A stretch of 64,000 nt of DNA from positions 16,429,001 to 16,493,000 of the forward strand of contig JARWIR010000018.1 in the NCBI GenBank assembly GCA_029959085.1. The letters are read 5' to 3'. Of this stretch, positions 13,201-25,644 are shown piece by piece. Below the pieces are notes generated by a model that searched no databases, was not told the origin of the DNA, and saw only the letters and a program-made list of their open reading frames with translations. The position numbers and the translations under genes are program-made. Position 1 is the first letter of the stretch; each line of letters opens with the position of its first letter. Origin of the DNA: Nemophila menziesii. Taxonomy: Eukaryota; Streptophyta; Magnoliopsida; Boraginales; Hydrophyllaceae.

Positions 13201-13503
13201 TTATACACTAAGATTGAATCTGTCCCTCAGGAAGGTGCACTAATTTTGGAATAAAACATATAATCTTGTAGAATTGGTATCTTTAGAAACACTATTTTGT
13301 ATTTGGGTTTTTTCAAAACAACATATATTTATTATAACCACCAATCCAAAGAATCCTCAGATATACATATAAGATTAAATTATATTGAATTAATTTTGTA
13401 GAAAATAAATTTATACAAAATTTAATCAAATAAGCTTTTTGACCCCTGAATACAACCACCAAGCCAGAGAGTCCCCATACATACATATAATCATACTGCA
13501 TCA
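10290..13503. repeat. B-specific segment, copy 1
   Basis: About 3.2 kb present in both B sub-units (copy 2 at 31647-34860) and absent from A, where 305 joins nearly directly to 345. Part of it (10476-11287) occurs a third time at 48210-49431. It contains a LINE 3' relic; the rest has only short frames without family features. A minus-strand phrase near 11000-11040 vaguely resembles the start of an NLR leucine-rich repeat but cannot be extended. Confidence 0.8.
12180..12560 (+). pseudogene. LINE (non-LTR retrotransposon) 3' relic, copy 1
   Basis: Codons 12224-12380 encode the C-terminal tail typical of plant LINE reverse-transcriptase ORFs: a basic stretch (NSRRKAEIVVF), then the TYHIWRMRNN motif, then TKDRVIKEI and a stop. 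This tail is the region after the zf-RVT domain. It is followed by a 3' UTR-like tract with TTTTCTTGTATAG and AATGAAATCTTTTA near 12510-12560, usual at LINE 3' ends. A TAG interrupts the frame just upstream (about 12221). The rest of the element is missing, as expected for a 5'-truncated or decayed LINE. Confidence 0.6.
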
Positions 13504-16500
13504 ACCCCGAATCAATTAACCCCAATAATTTTAACCATTAGATGCTAAACCTCTAAATAATTAATATTTTTCAAAATAAACATGTACCTTAATTTTTTTA
13601 ACACTTAATGAATTAATTATTTACTTTTTATCCTAAATATGAATGAAAAATAAACAAAAAAATACAATAAAATGGATAAGATTGTGTCATTGTCATTTCC
13701 AGGAGATCTTAGAAGAATTTTGAATAAAATTGCAAAGAGGTAGAAATTTTTTACCTACTCAATAAATTATTTTGCATAGTAAAAAATAATATTTATTGAA
13801 TTTAAGTGTACTAAATCTTACACCTCTGTCATTGAACCAGTTATCCCTAAAATCAGTTTTCTTCTCTGACCAACCTATCTTGGTTTAATAATCCACTATC
13901 TTGGGTGCCTTCAATAGTGTATCATCAACATCATATGTCCCTATCTTTGTGACTCTTAAATAAACAAATAAATATGCTTGTTAAAATTCATAGTGGAAAA
14001 TATCATTGTCCCTATAAAATATTAATTTGTAGTCAATCTGACTTGAGGTGTAACACAAGTGTTACTTTGTAGCCAATGATAGCTTCAAAAACTATGAGTA
14101 ATCACATTAGAGGCTACACTTATGTGACAAACATTAGATGATAAATTTATCATTTCATTATTCAAAGTATGTATTCCTAACTTTGTCAAATATAGTTATT
14201 CTTATGTTTGGGCCAGCTTGTCACATACTCCACATTTTCAGGGATATATATGATCCATTAATGCTTAGTTCCTAGAAGTTGTTTTCAAATAATTTACCCT
14301 GATAGATTTTTGTATATTACCTCAAAATGTTTAACAAGTTTATTATAGTTTTGGCATGCTTATTCAGAACGCACATAGTTATACATTAACCTCAAGGTAG
14401 TTTAAATAATAATTTATATTAGTTTTAAAGAATACATCTATACTTACTTAAAATAAATTTTCTTACTCCAAGAGCACTTTTATAGAACATTAGACATGAC
14501 CACCTATTTTAGAATTTCAGAAGCTAGTATACAGAAAATAGATACACTTAATGTTTTTAATTTCTAACTTTCAGGATTAGTTGAAAATTTACTAGCTTCA
14601 TTAGCAAATAGAGCTAAATTTAAAATTCCAATGTCTTAACAACAAGGACCACCTTATTTCTTATGATTAAAGAGGAACTTAATCCTTTCCCAATGGGTTT
14701 TGATGCATCACCAAAGTTTGCTATACAAGAGTATTTATCATACATATATCTTTAGGTAACAAGAACATTTACCTGGTAGAGGTGGGTAAATATACAGAAA
14801 CATAGTCCAATTTTTTGTTTTCCATGCTTATAAAAGAATCAGCATTTCCTCCCATGTAACATATTTTTTATACCATCAACAAATTTTATAACCTCTACAT
14901 CTGATTTTGCATATAAAAGTTATATATAATGCAAGATGTTTATAAAGATCATGATTTTAAAAAATTCTCTTAATATTTGAATATGATGTCTAATTTTATT
15001 AGAAGTACTTCTACTAAAAATAATTTTGTATTGTAGTAAAGGTACTGTCTATAGACAAACCAGATTTTGTACAAGAGACAGTTAGTGTTATGAGTTTCAA
15101 CTCTAGATATTTTTGAAAATACACTATGAATAATCTACAAAAATAAAGTAAGTAAACTTGTATGATGTTATACTAAGTTTAAACTTTTTACTTTTACCTT
15201 TAGACACTCGATAATTTATCATACATATAAGAAGATGAATACTGAGTTTTGGCAACCTATTCCAATACACATAGTTGGAGTATACGTAGGGAGTTATATT
15301 CTAGTAAGAATAATATAGAAGAAGACACTAGTGATGTATTTCATCGCCCAATTTATACAAAATTTAAAAACATTCTGTAAGATTCGCTTAAATGAATGGC
15401 CATTCTACCTTATCATAAGATTTATGAATATCAATCTTAATGGTTACGTATATATATTGGCATCCTTGCTTATCTTTTTAATTTTTTTATTAATTAATGT
15501 ATTATAATCTAATGAAAGAAGATTTTATGGGTGAAAGCAGTTCAATCATAATATGTTGTACTCTGTCAAATAACATTTTAAAAACATATTACATAAAGTT
15601 AACAGAGCTTGGTCTAAAGAAGATAATTTGGATAGAGTTTTGTGTCTTATAAATTAGAGTAATAATAGTATGGCTGATAAATCTTTAGCTTCATGGAAGT
15701 CCATGAACAATTGAGGACATTCTTGACAAACACTTTGTATATATTCTTTAGTAAAAAAAATTATAGCCTTCATGTCATGGATCTTTTTTATTCCAAAATT
15801 TTACAATTTTTGTGCAACTTCATCCTCGGTAATAGTTCCCGCAAGCACTCTAGCACTTCAATTAGAATTAGTACGTGGTGTATTTGCATTAAATAACCAG
15901 AAAAAATTATTGGTTGCATTATAAACTTCCATGTAAACATCAGTAGGATTAGAACTAATGTGAGAAACTAAGATATATGGTGAAGTTTGTTATTTAAGCT
16001 CAAACATACCCTCTTTATATTTTTCATTTGTTGAAATTATTAGACATATTGTTACTATGTTCTTTTCTTCAACTATCAGTAAATACTTCATCTAATAGCT
16101 TATAATTCTGAAAGTGTTATGAATTGCATTAACAAACCACACACCTAAAATATATCTCATCTTTTTTGTTTTTATATTTAGTAAATGTATTAGGATTTCT
16201 TTTACGAGGAACATGAAAACCATGACATACAAACTTTTTAATCTTCATCAACATCCTCAACCTCATACTAGTTTTTCCATTTCTCGACTAAACACTATCT
16301 TGATCAATTAAGAAACTTAGAAATATAAACTGTATTGATCATTACCTTCTTAAATATAGCCCATCAATTCTAAAATATTAACCCATAATATTTTTTTAAA
16401 CTTTGTTCATGTCTTAATATAGTGAAGTTTCGAAGAATCATATAAAACTCATTCATAACCCATGTTCTATAATCTCAAGCTTTACATAAAATTATTCAGA

Positions 16501-16930
16501 GAAAAATACACGAGTTTTATATTCCAAGACAGTTCTAGGTTGTCATACTTAATCTACAATAACAATCTTTTTTATGTTATGTAACTTTCCAATCCAAAAT
16601 ATTGTTCATAAACCTTGTAGTTTATGTAGGATAAAAATGTAAAATTATTTCAAATATGCATGTATCCAAAAAGATAATTTCAATTATAGAAACCAATCTA
16701 GTTCAATGAGAATTCAGTTTTATAACTTACGACTTTGCAATTGAATTGACATAATGACATTAGTTTCAAAAGTATGAAACTACAACACATTACACATTGT
16801 TTGTTTCAATTTTCTCTCAAAAATATTTTATCTTAAACATACTTGAGACCATTTTGTAAGTACATTTACTTGTTCTTACATACCTGCATATAGGAATGAA
16901 AAAAAGTGAATATGTTTCAAATATTTTTAA
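13504..16930. repeat. Common block of sub-unit B (copy 1)
   Basis: Homologous to about 345-3770 of A with many substitutions and small indels. It ends at 16919-16930, where A continues with its own spacer and B passes into CACTA sequence. The small minus-strand frame that is open in A carries a stop here. No gene recognised. Confidence 0.85.
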
Positions 16931-16938
16931 AACATTAT

Positions 16939-17312
16939 GCATGTTTAAAGGCGACACGCGTCGTCGGTAATTCGCAAAAATTCATCGGTAAGTGCTCGTC
17001 CCTAGAAATTCGTCGGAAAATAACTGTGTTACCGATGAAAAGTGGTAAATTCGCCCCGAATTTCAGAGAAGTTTAGAGACAACCAATTTCGTCGCTATAT
17101 GATACGCTTAGCGACGGATCTATTCGTCGGTAATAATTTAATTAATCTTTTATTTTCAGCACTATTGATTTTTTTTTTTATATTAACTTAGCGACGAAAC
17201 TTAGCGACGGCACTATCGTCGCTACGTATATAATAAATTTTTTTTATTCCTGAATTATTGATTTGTTGTTCTTTTTTTTCGTAGCGACAGACATACCTCG
17301 TCGATAATTAAT
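16939..17312. repeat. CACTA left subterminal motif array, copy 1
   Basis: GCATGTTTAAAGGCGACACG at the outer edge matches the inner part of the right CACTA terminus at 48209, but the expected outermost CACTACTACATTTC is replaced by degenerate sequence (AAAACATTAT). Inside lie many short motifs in both orientations: TAGCGACG, CGTCGCTA, TCGTCGGTAA and TTACCGATGA. Such dense subterminal motifs are the transposase-binding zones of En/Spm elements. Confidence 0.8.
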
Positions 17313-17577
17313 TAATTTTTTTTAATAATTTAAATTTTTATTGTATTTTTTAATTAAGTTTTTTTTTGTTTTAATTTTTATTTTGTTTTGATTTAATTCT
17401 TTTTATTCTAAATATAATGCAAATAAAATTCATAAATAAATAAAAAAACCAATTTATAGCAAATATCATAATATAATTAAAATTAAGTCAAACATAGAAA
17501 AATAAAGTCATACATCAGATAATAAAGTCAACATAAATGAAAATAAAGTCAAACCAACACCAACACAACACAAACAC

Positions 17578-18800
17578 TCACGGATCACTCAATCTCTCTT
17601 CTTCCTCTTCATCTGCTCTCTCTTCATCTGCGGAGGCCTCGGGGGCGGTGATCGGGAGAAGACCTCGGGCGGCTCTCATACTATTCAACGCTTGGAGAAG
17701 CGTGTCCACCATGCTCGGCGGCTGACTCGGAGAAGCTGTGGAGGGGGTCAATGTGGTGGCCGGATTCGGTATAGGGTCAAGTCTTTGAGTTGCGCGAAAC
17801 TCGTTCCTCCCCGCCGGATTCGGCCTCGATAACCTTCTGTTTTAGCTTCTCCAGATAAACTCCCCATAATTAGGTTTCAATTTAAAAATTAATAACAATA
17901 ATAAAAATTGAAAGTAAAAATTAATTAATTTAAAGCAATTAAAATAATAATAAAGTACTTAGGCTAGCTTTTTTATAACATTAGTCCCGCCAGCTATTTG
18001 TAGCCGCATCATAAGAAATGTGCTCGAAGTAGCCACCTAAAGCTGGAATTTCCATCTACTCCTGGGTTTGCTCGTCGAAAAAAGTCAACGGCTCCTTGGT
18101 TTGTGTCTTCAACTTCCCTTATATAGTATACAATAACAAATAATAATAGTATTAAAAATTAAATTAATAAATTATATTTTTATTATAAGAAATTATACCT
18201 CTATAATGACCTCGCGAGTCTGGGATAAGTTTCTCGAATCTGTCTTGCTCGCATTTGACTGCGACTGCCGATTGTCTTTATTTATTTTCGCCTGGCTCTG
18301 TTACAAATATATTTTAAAAAATAAATAGATAAAGACTAATAAAATATTGTTTTAGTTAAGATAAAAATTAAACTTTTGTACCTGAACATTCTCGTCATCC
18401 CACATCTCTTTGGCTTTTCTCCGAAACCCCGGAAGAACATCCGGGGGTATTGTATTCGTGTTGTAATAGTCGTACTTAAGATCCCCCTTTCAATGCTTAT
18501 AGCTTGTAGATTTCAACGTGTTCAATCTCTTCGTGATTTCATCCCAATCCCTTCTCCGCCTCCACTCCTCGAGGGAAAAACTCGTCGAACTAGAATAGTC
18601 CTTTCATAAGATCAGGGACATCTTTCCAGGCTTTGAAGCATGGAGGCACCGATTTCCAAATTACGGCCCCACCACCTGGGCCACATGTTTCCCGTACTCT
18701 CCCACGATATTTAAAGTATTATCAAGGATACAAAAGTCAACCAGTATGGGCCAGCCTACTTTCTCTTTTGTTTCTTGGGCCGACTTTAAGGAAGTGACTC
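17578..18800 (-). pseudogene. CACTA TNPA-like protein (Transposase_24/Ptta type), copy 1
   Basis: Minus-strand exons are visible by splice sites and composition. A basic segment around 18390-18600 contains EEWRRRRDWDEITKRLN and PGFRRKAKEMWDDENV. A phase-0 exon at about 18200-18298 encodes a Q/S/N-rich linker. An exon around 17975-18120 has KEPLTFFDEQTQ then MEIPALGGYFEHISYDAATN, the usual conserved block of plant Ptta/En/Spm proteins. The last exon ends in an acidic tail (EEEERLSDP) with TGA at 17578. In-frame stops occur after TQE (TAG), after TSYKH (TGA) and near 17850. In En/Spm, TNPA binds subterminal motifs and helps transposition; this copy cannot make a full protein. No reliable N-terminus was found. 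Confidence 0.7.
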
Positions 18801-19269
18801 CTCGGGAGCGTTTTCTTCGAGAAGCTATTAAATTGAATAATATTAATTAATTATTAACTTATATTAATTGAATATGTTTGATTATTTTAGATTACCAGAT
18901 GGTTGGGCAAAGTCATTTAACCGAGGGTTCAGATTCTGTTAGGATCCTAGTCGTTTCCATTTCCGTTATGGTTACGGGACAATACATCTGTAATTTATAA
19001 TTTAAAGGAAATAAATAAAAATAAATATTAAATTCTTTACGAATTTAAAACTAAATTATTACAATATGAATAAATAAATAAATTATTACAATATGAATAA
19101 TTAAATAAACAATTATTAAAATCAAATAAATAAATTTATATTATTACAGTCAAATAAATAAATAATTAATATTACAAAATTGGATTAAATAAATTTTCGA
19201 ATATATTCAGTAGCAAAAAATAATAAATTAGTACACATAATAATAAATTATTACATATAAAAACCTATA

Positions 19270-19920
19270 TTTTTTTAAACTGAAATTAAGTCCTTGCTAA
19301 TGTTTTAATTATTTTAAAAATTGCAATTTAGTCCTTTCATCGCTTAATAAATTAAAAAAAATTCAAATTTTTTTTAAATATTCAAGACATGACTTTAATC
19401 AAAAGTACATATTAGTCCTTGTAAATTTTTTAATTATTTTAAAAATTGCGATTTAGTCCTTTTTTTAGAAAATTACATATTTACCCTAAAATAATTTTAA
19501 ATTTTTTGTAAATATTCAAAACATGAATTTAATCAAAATTACATAATAGTCCTTGTAAATTTTATAATTATTTTAAAAATTGCAATTTAGTCCTTATATT
19601 TTTTAGAAAATTACATATTAACCCTAAAATAATTCTAATTTTTTCTTAAAATAATAATAACATGAATTTAATCAAAATTACATATAAGTCCTTGTAAATT
19701 TTTTAATTATTTTAAAAATTGCAATTAGTCCTTTTAGTTTTTAGAAAATTACAATATTTACCCTAAAACAAATCTAAATTTTTTTTACATATATCATAAC
19801 ATGAATTATATCAATATTACTTATTAGGCCTAGTAATTTTTTTAACTATTTTAAAAATTGCAATTTAGTCTTTTCTTTTTTTAATAAATTACATATTAAC
19901 CCTAAATAATTTTCTCAAAT
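19270..19920. repeat. A/T-rich tandem repeat of ~125-139 bp, copy 1
   Basis: Five degenerate units each contain TAGTCCTTGTAAATTTTTTA, then ATTTTAAAAATTGCAATTTA, a TTAGAAAATTACATATT phrase, ACCCTAAAATAATT and AACATGAATTTAATCAAAA. TCCTTG (or its variant) lies near 19291, 19416, 19550, 19689 and 19827. The repeat sits inside the CACTA element upstream (minus sense) of the TNPA-like gene. The copy-2 equivalent is 40565-41210. Confidence 0.8.
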
Positions 19921-20358
19921 CTAATTTTCCAAAAATTCCATAATTAAAATGTTTTTAACCTAACTACTAATCAACCTAAAATAACATCACATAAAATCAA
20001 AATTCCTTAAAAAATTAATTACAAATCACAAATTTTGCATCAAAAAAAGATGAATATAGAACCGAAAATTCATACCTTTTACGTGGGAATGGTGAAGATT
20101 GCAGCATAGAATCCATGCAAATTAGTAGGAATCAAAAACCACAAACAAAAAAAAAGTTAATAGATATTGAAATTAAAAAGCAAAAAAGAAATAATTTGAG
20201 GTTGTTTTTTAATGGATTTCACTTACATTATTGCTTGAAATGATGTTATAATGCCTCAGAAATGCTTGATAATGGCGGATTTCGAGAATTTTTGGGAGAA
20301 TTTTGGTTGTGTTTTTGCAGAAATGAGCTCCATATAGTGTTTTATAGAATAATTATTT

Positions 20359-20718
20359 GCCGACGACACGCTTGTTGTCGGTAAATAATGCCACGCGTCG
20401 TCGTAGCCACGACTGTTGCGTGTGATTACTTAGCGACAACACACGTCATCAGGAAATTTGCATTTCGTCGGTATTTTCAAGAAGAGCGGGAAACTTGACA
20501 GCCCAAATTGACCAATCGAAATTTGGTGAAATTTTACCGACGAGTTCGTCGTATGAAGGTCGCCGCTAATAGCCTTAGCGACGATCTTCTTATGAAGAAC
20601 TCGTCGGTAAAATTTTTATTTTTTAATTTTTTTTGTTTTATTTCTATTTAATTTCATGCGTTGAAGGTCGTCGCTAATTAACTTAGCAACGATCATCAAA
20701 GAAAAAACTCATCGGTAA
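20359..20718. repeat. Internal CACTA motif array, copy 1
   Basis: A third cluster of the same short motifs (CCGACGACACGC, GTCGTCGGTAA, TTAGCGACGA, ACTCGTCGGTAA) lies in the middle of the element rather than at an end. It is directly upstream of the TNPA-like gene in minus sense. It could be the promoter zone of that gene or the buried end of a second CACTA element. Confidence 0.7.
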
Positions 20719-20793
20719 ACCTTTTTTTTCTTAATACATTTTTTTCTTTTTTTCTTTTTTTCCTTTTTATTCCAATATTAATATTAAATAAAC

Positions 20794-21021
20794 GAGTCAA
20801 ATGTAGTTGTTTGGGGTACTTGGTCAACTATTAGGGTCAAATGTAGTTGTTTGGGGTATTTGGTCAACTATTAGAGTAAAATGTAGTTGTTTGGGGTATT
20901 TGGTCAACTATTAGAGTCAAATGTAGTTGTTTGGGGTACTTGGTCGACTATTAGAGTCAAATGTAGTTGTTTGGGGTATTTCGTCAACTATTAGAGTCAA
21001 ATGTAATTGTTTAGGGTACTT
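20794..21021. repeat. 40-bp minisatellite, truncated array (copy 1)
   Basis: About 5.7 units of GTCAAATGTAGTTGTTTGGG followed by GTACTTGGTCAACTATTAGA. The order of variant units is the same as in the first six units of the long array at 42089. The array stops mid-unit at the duplication junction. Confidence 0.95.
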
Positions 21022-21557
21022 TCATTGATAATAACTTGATAAATATAGTACTATTATCACAAAAATAATTAAACTAATTATATTAACTAGTACCAATATG
21101 TCTGCCTTAGGAGAATACGAATCAAAGGTAACATAGGTTTGTTTGTTATTAGCTGAGACATTGAGTATATATAAATATATGTTAGCTTGTACCAAAACTT
21201 ATTACTTAATATAAGATGAAAAAACAAATTTACTTGATGAAGGATCATATATATGTTTTTTGGGAGAAAACCTTTAATATTCTAGTTTGTCAAAAATCAC
21301 TAGTTTGATGATATCTTTTAGGATCAAATACCAGCTTCATAAATATTTTAATGTTTTTTTCTCCTATTGTTGAGTAAAAATTAAATTTTTACTCTCAATA
21401 ATCAAATATCTTAAATAAGTAAAATAAAACAATAAAGACCAAACAAAATATATAATAGGGCACCGAAGTTATCGACAATCATTGGTATATACATACAAAA
21501 ATTATATATGATTTACATAAAAAATATTAAAAAATTAGAAAAATCTAGCATCATTAC

Positions 21558-24500
21558 AAGAAGAATTAAGATATTTAGCATTCGAATGAAGATTAAGATA
21601 AATTTTGACAATCTAGTTTGAAGTATATTTCTGTATTATACAATAGGAAAATACTTTAATACAATATTATCTATTTCTAGAAACACATGTTGCTAATTTA
21701 TCAATATATGTTATCAATTTACAAGAACTAGTCTAATAAAGATTATGGATAAAACATAACGTGATAAAGTTCTTACACATCTCTTTGTAACACAATGTTT
21801 GAAAAATAAATTTCACAATAAAAAATATTGGAGTTGCGTATCACAATGATAACTATTTCAAAGACTGAAGAATTGCTAAACCTCAATAATTAATCCCGAA
21901 ATCAATTAACCCCAATAATTTTAACCATTAGATGCTAAACCTCTAAATAATTAATATTTTTAAAAATAAACATGTACCTTAATTTTTTTAACTCTTAATG
22001 AATTAAGTATTTACTTTTTATCCTAAATATGAATGAAAAAAAAAACGAAACAAAAAAAAAATGGATAAGAGCCTGTCATTTCCAGGAGATCTTAGGAGAA
22101 TTTTGAATCAAATTGCAAAGATGTAGATATATTTTACCTACTCAATAAATTATTTTGCATAGTCAAAAATAATATTTATTTAATTTAAGTGTACTAAATC
22201 TTACACCACTTTCATTGAACCAGTTATCCCTAAAATCAGTTTTCTTCTCTGACCAACCTATCTTGGTGTAATAATCCACTATCTTGGGTGCCTTCAATAG
22301 TGTATCATCAACATCATCTGTCCCTATCTTTGGGACTCTTAAATAAACAAATAACTATGCTTGTTAAAATTCATAGTGGAAAATATCATTGTCCCTATAA
22401 AATATTTATTTGTAGTCAATCTGACTTGTGGTGTAACACAAGTGTTACTTTGTAGCCAATGATAGCTTCAAAAACTATGAGCAATCACATTAGAGGCTAC
22501 ACTTATGTCACAAACATTAGATGATAAATTTGTCATTTCATTATTCAAAGTATGTATTTCTAACTTTGTCAAATATAGTTATTCTTATGTTTGGGCCAGG
22601 TTTGTCACATACTCCACATTTTCAGGGATATATATGATCCATTAATGCTTAGTTCCTAGAAACGGTTTTCAAATAATTTACCCTGATAGATTTTTGTATA
22701 TTACCTCAAAATGTTTAACAAGTTTATTATAGTTTTGGCATGCTTATTCAGAACGCACATAGCTATACTTTAACCTCAAGGTAGTTAAAATAATAAATTA
22801 TATTAGTTGTAAAGAATACATCTATACTTACTTAAAATAAATTTTCTTACTCCAAGAGCACTTTTATAGCACGTTAGACATGACCACCAATTTTAGAATT
22901 TCAGAAGCTAGTATACAGAAAATAGATACACTTAATGTTTTCTATTTCAAACTTTCAGGATTAGTTGAAAATTTACTAGCTTCATTAGCAAATAGAGCTA
23001 AATTTAAAATTCCAATGTCTTTACAACAAGGACCACCTTATTTCTTATGATTAAAGGGGAAGTTAATCCTTTCCCAATGGGTTTTTATGTATCACCAAAG
23101 TTTGCTATACAAGAGTATTTATCATACATAAATCTTTAGGTGACAATAACATTTACCTGGTAGAGGTGGGTAAATATACAGAAACATAGTCCAATTTTTT
23201 GTTTTCCATCCTTATAAAAGAATCAGCATTACCTCCCATGTAACATATTTTTTATACCATCAACATATTTTTTAACCTCTACATCTGATTTTTATATAAA
23301 AGTTATATATAATGCAAGATGTTTATAAAGATCGTGATTTTAAAAAATTCTCTTGATATTTGAATATGATGTCAAATTTTATTAGAAGTACTACTAAAAA
23401 TAATTTTGTATTGTAGTAAAGGTACTGTCTATAGACAAACCAGATTTTGTACAAGAGACAGTTAGTGTTATGAGTTTCAACTCTAGATATTTTTAAAAAT
23501 AAACTATGAATAATCTATAGAAATAAAGTAAGTAAACTTGTATGATGGTATACTAAGTTTAAACCTTTTACTTTTACCTTTAGACACTCAATAATTTATC
23601 ATACATATAAGAAGATGAATATTGAGTTTTGGCAACCTATTCTAATACACATAGTTGGAGTACACGTAGGGAGTTATATTCTAGTAAGGATAATATAGAA
23701 GAAGACACTAGTGATGTATTTCATCGCCCAATTTATACAAAATTGAAAAACATTCCAATTTTGTAAGATAAGCTTAAATGAAGTGTCATTCTACCTTATC
23801 ATAAGATTTGTGAATATAAATCTTAATGGTTACGTATATATATTGGAATCCTTGCTTATATTTTTCATTTTGTTTATTAATTAATGTACTATAATCTATT
23901 TATCATTAATTAACCTATCATTTATGAAAGAAGATTTTATGGGTAAAAGCAGTTCATTCATAATATGTTGTACTCTGTCAAATAACATATTAAAAACATA
24001 TTACATAAAGTTAACAGAGCTTGGTCTAAAGAAGATAATTTGGATAGAGTTTTGTGTCTTATAAATTAGAGTAATAATAGTATGGCTGATAAATCTTTAG
24101 CTTCATGGAAATCCATGAACAATTGAGGAACTTCTTGACAGACACTTTGTATATATTCTTTAGTAAAAAATAATTATAGCCTTCATGTCATGGATCTTTT
24201 TTATTCCAAAATTTAACAATTTTTGTGCAACTTCATCCTCAGTAATAGTCCCCGCAAGCACTATAACACTTCAATTAGAATTCGTACCTGGTGTATTTGC
24301 ATTAAATAACCAGAAAAAATTATTGGTTGCATTATAAACTTCCATGTAAACATTAGTAGGATTAGAATTAACGTGAGAAACTAAGATATATGGTGAAGTT
24401 TGTTATTTAAGCTCAAACATACCCTCTTTATATTTTTTCATTTGTTGAAATTTTTTAGACATATTGTTACTATGTTCTTTTCTTCAACTGTCAGTAAATA

Positions 24501-25340
24501 CTTCATCTAATAGCTTATAATTCTGAAAGTGTTATGAGTTGCATTAACAAACCACACACCTAAAATATATCTCATCTTCTTTGTTTTTAATAATAGTAAA
24601 TGTATTAGGATTTCTTTTACGAGGAACATGAAAACCATAACATACAAACTTTTTAATCTTCATCAACATCCTCAACCTCATACTATTTTGTCCATTTCTC
24701 GACTAAACACTATCTTGATCAATTAAGAAACTTAGAAATATAAATTTTATTGATCATTACCTTCTTAAATATAGCCCATCAATTCTAAAATATTTACCCA
24801 TAATATTTTTATAAAGTTTGTTAATGTCTTAATATAGTGAAGTTTCGAAGAATCATATAAAACTCATTCATAACCCATGTTCTATAATCTCAAGCTTTAC
24901 ATAAATTTATTCATAGAAAAATACAAGAGTTTCATATTCCAAGTCAGTTCTAGGTTTTTATACTCTATCTACAATAACAATCTTTTTTATGTTATGTAAC
25001 TTTCCAATCCAAAATATTGTTCATAAACCTTGTAGTTTATGTAGGATAAAAAATGTAAGATTATTTCAAATATGCACGTATCAAAAAAGATAATTTCAAT
25101 TATAGAAACCAATCTACTTCAATGAGATTTCAGTTTTGTAACTTACGATTTTGCAATTGAATTGACATAATAACATTAGTTTCAAAAGTATGAAACTACA
25201 ACACATTACACATTGTTTGTTTCAATATTCTCTCAAAAATATTTTATCTTAAACAAACTTGAGACCATTTTGTAAGTACATTTACTTTTTCTTACATACC
25301 TGCAGATAGGAATGAAAAAAAGTGAATATGTTTCAAATAT
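21558..25340. repeat. Common block of sub-unit A (copy 2)
   Basis: Near-identical to 1-3770. The 21018-21557 sequence before it is the start block described at 9425. The open minus-strand frame recurs at 22163-22354. At its right end copy 2 reads GTTTCAAATATTTTTCTAAC where copy 1 has a short rearranged phrase. No intact gene seen. Confidence 0.9.
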
Positions 25341-25644
25341 TTTTCTAACACAATGACTTATGTCCTCTAAGAATACATTTCGTATAATGAAATTTTACTT
25401 TTGCCTCTTGGTTTATGACTTGGACAAAATAATTATTTTTTTAAAATTTTTTTTACTATTTAATCTTATACTAGTATAATATTAGTATATTGATTTATGC
25501 TAGTAAACTAATATAATGATATATATTCACTTAATAATCGATATTTATTCTCTAATAGAAATTATAAAAAATATATTAAACGTATCAATGCAAACGTACA
25601 TGTAAGACCACATATGTTCACCATAACACTTCTCAACCTGCCCC

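Larger units (their letters stand above)
1..21021. repeat. Large tandem duplication, copy 1 (left end outside window)
   Basis: This segment is nearly identical to 21018-42316. The coordinate offset is 21557 at the window start, 21368 after the MITE at 6749-6927, about 21356 in the B part and 21295 at the minisatellite; the shifts come from small indels. It runs through an A sub-unit (MBD gene) and a B sub-unit (LINE relic, CACTA 3' half) and stops inside the 40-bp minisatellite at 21018-21021. By comparison with copy 2, about 540 bp of its left end lie before the window. Few substitutions separate the copies, so the event looks recent. Confidence 0.95.
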
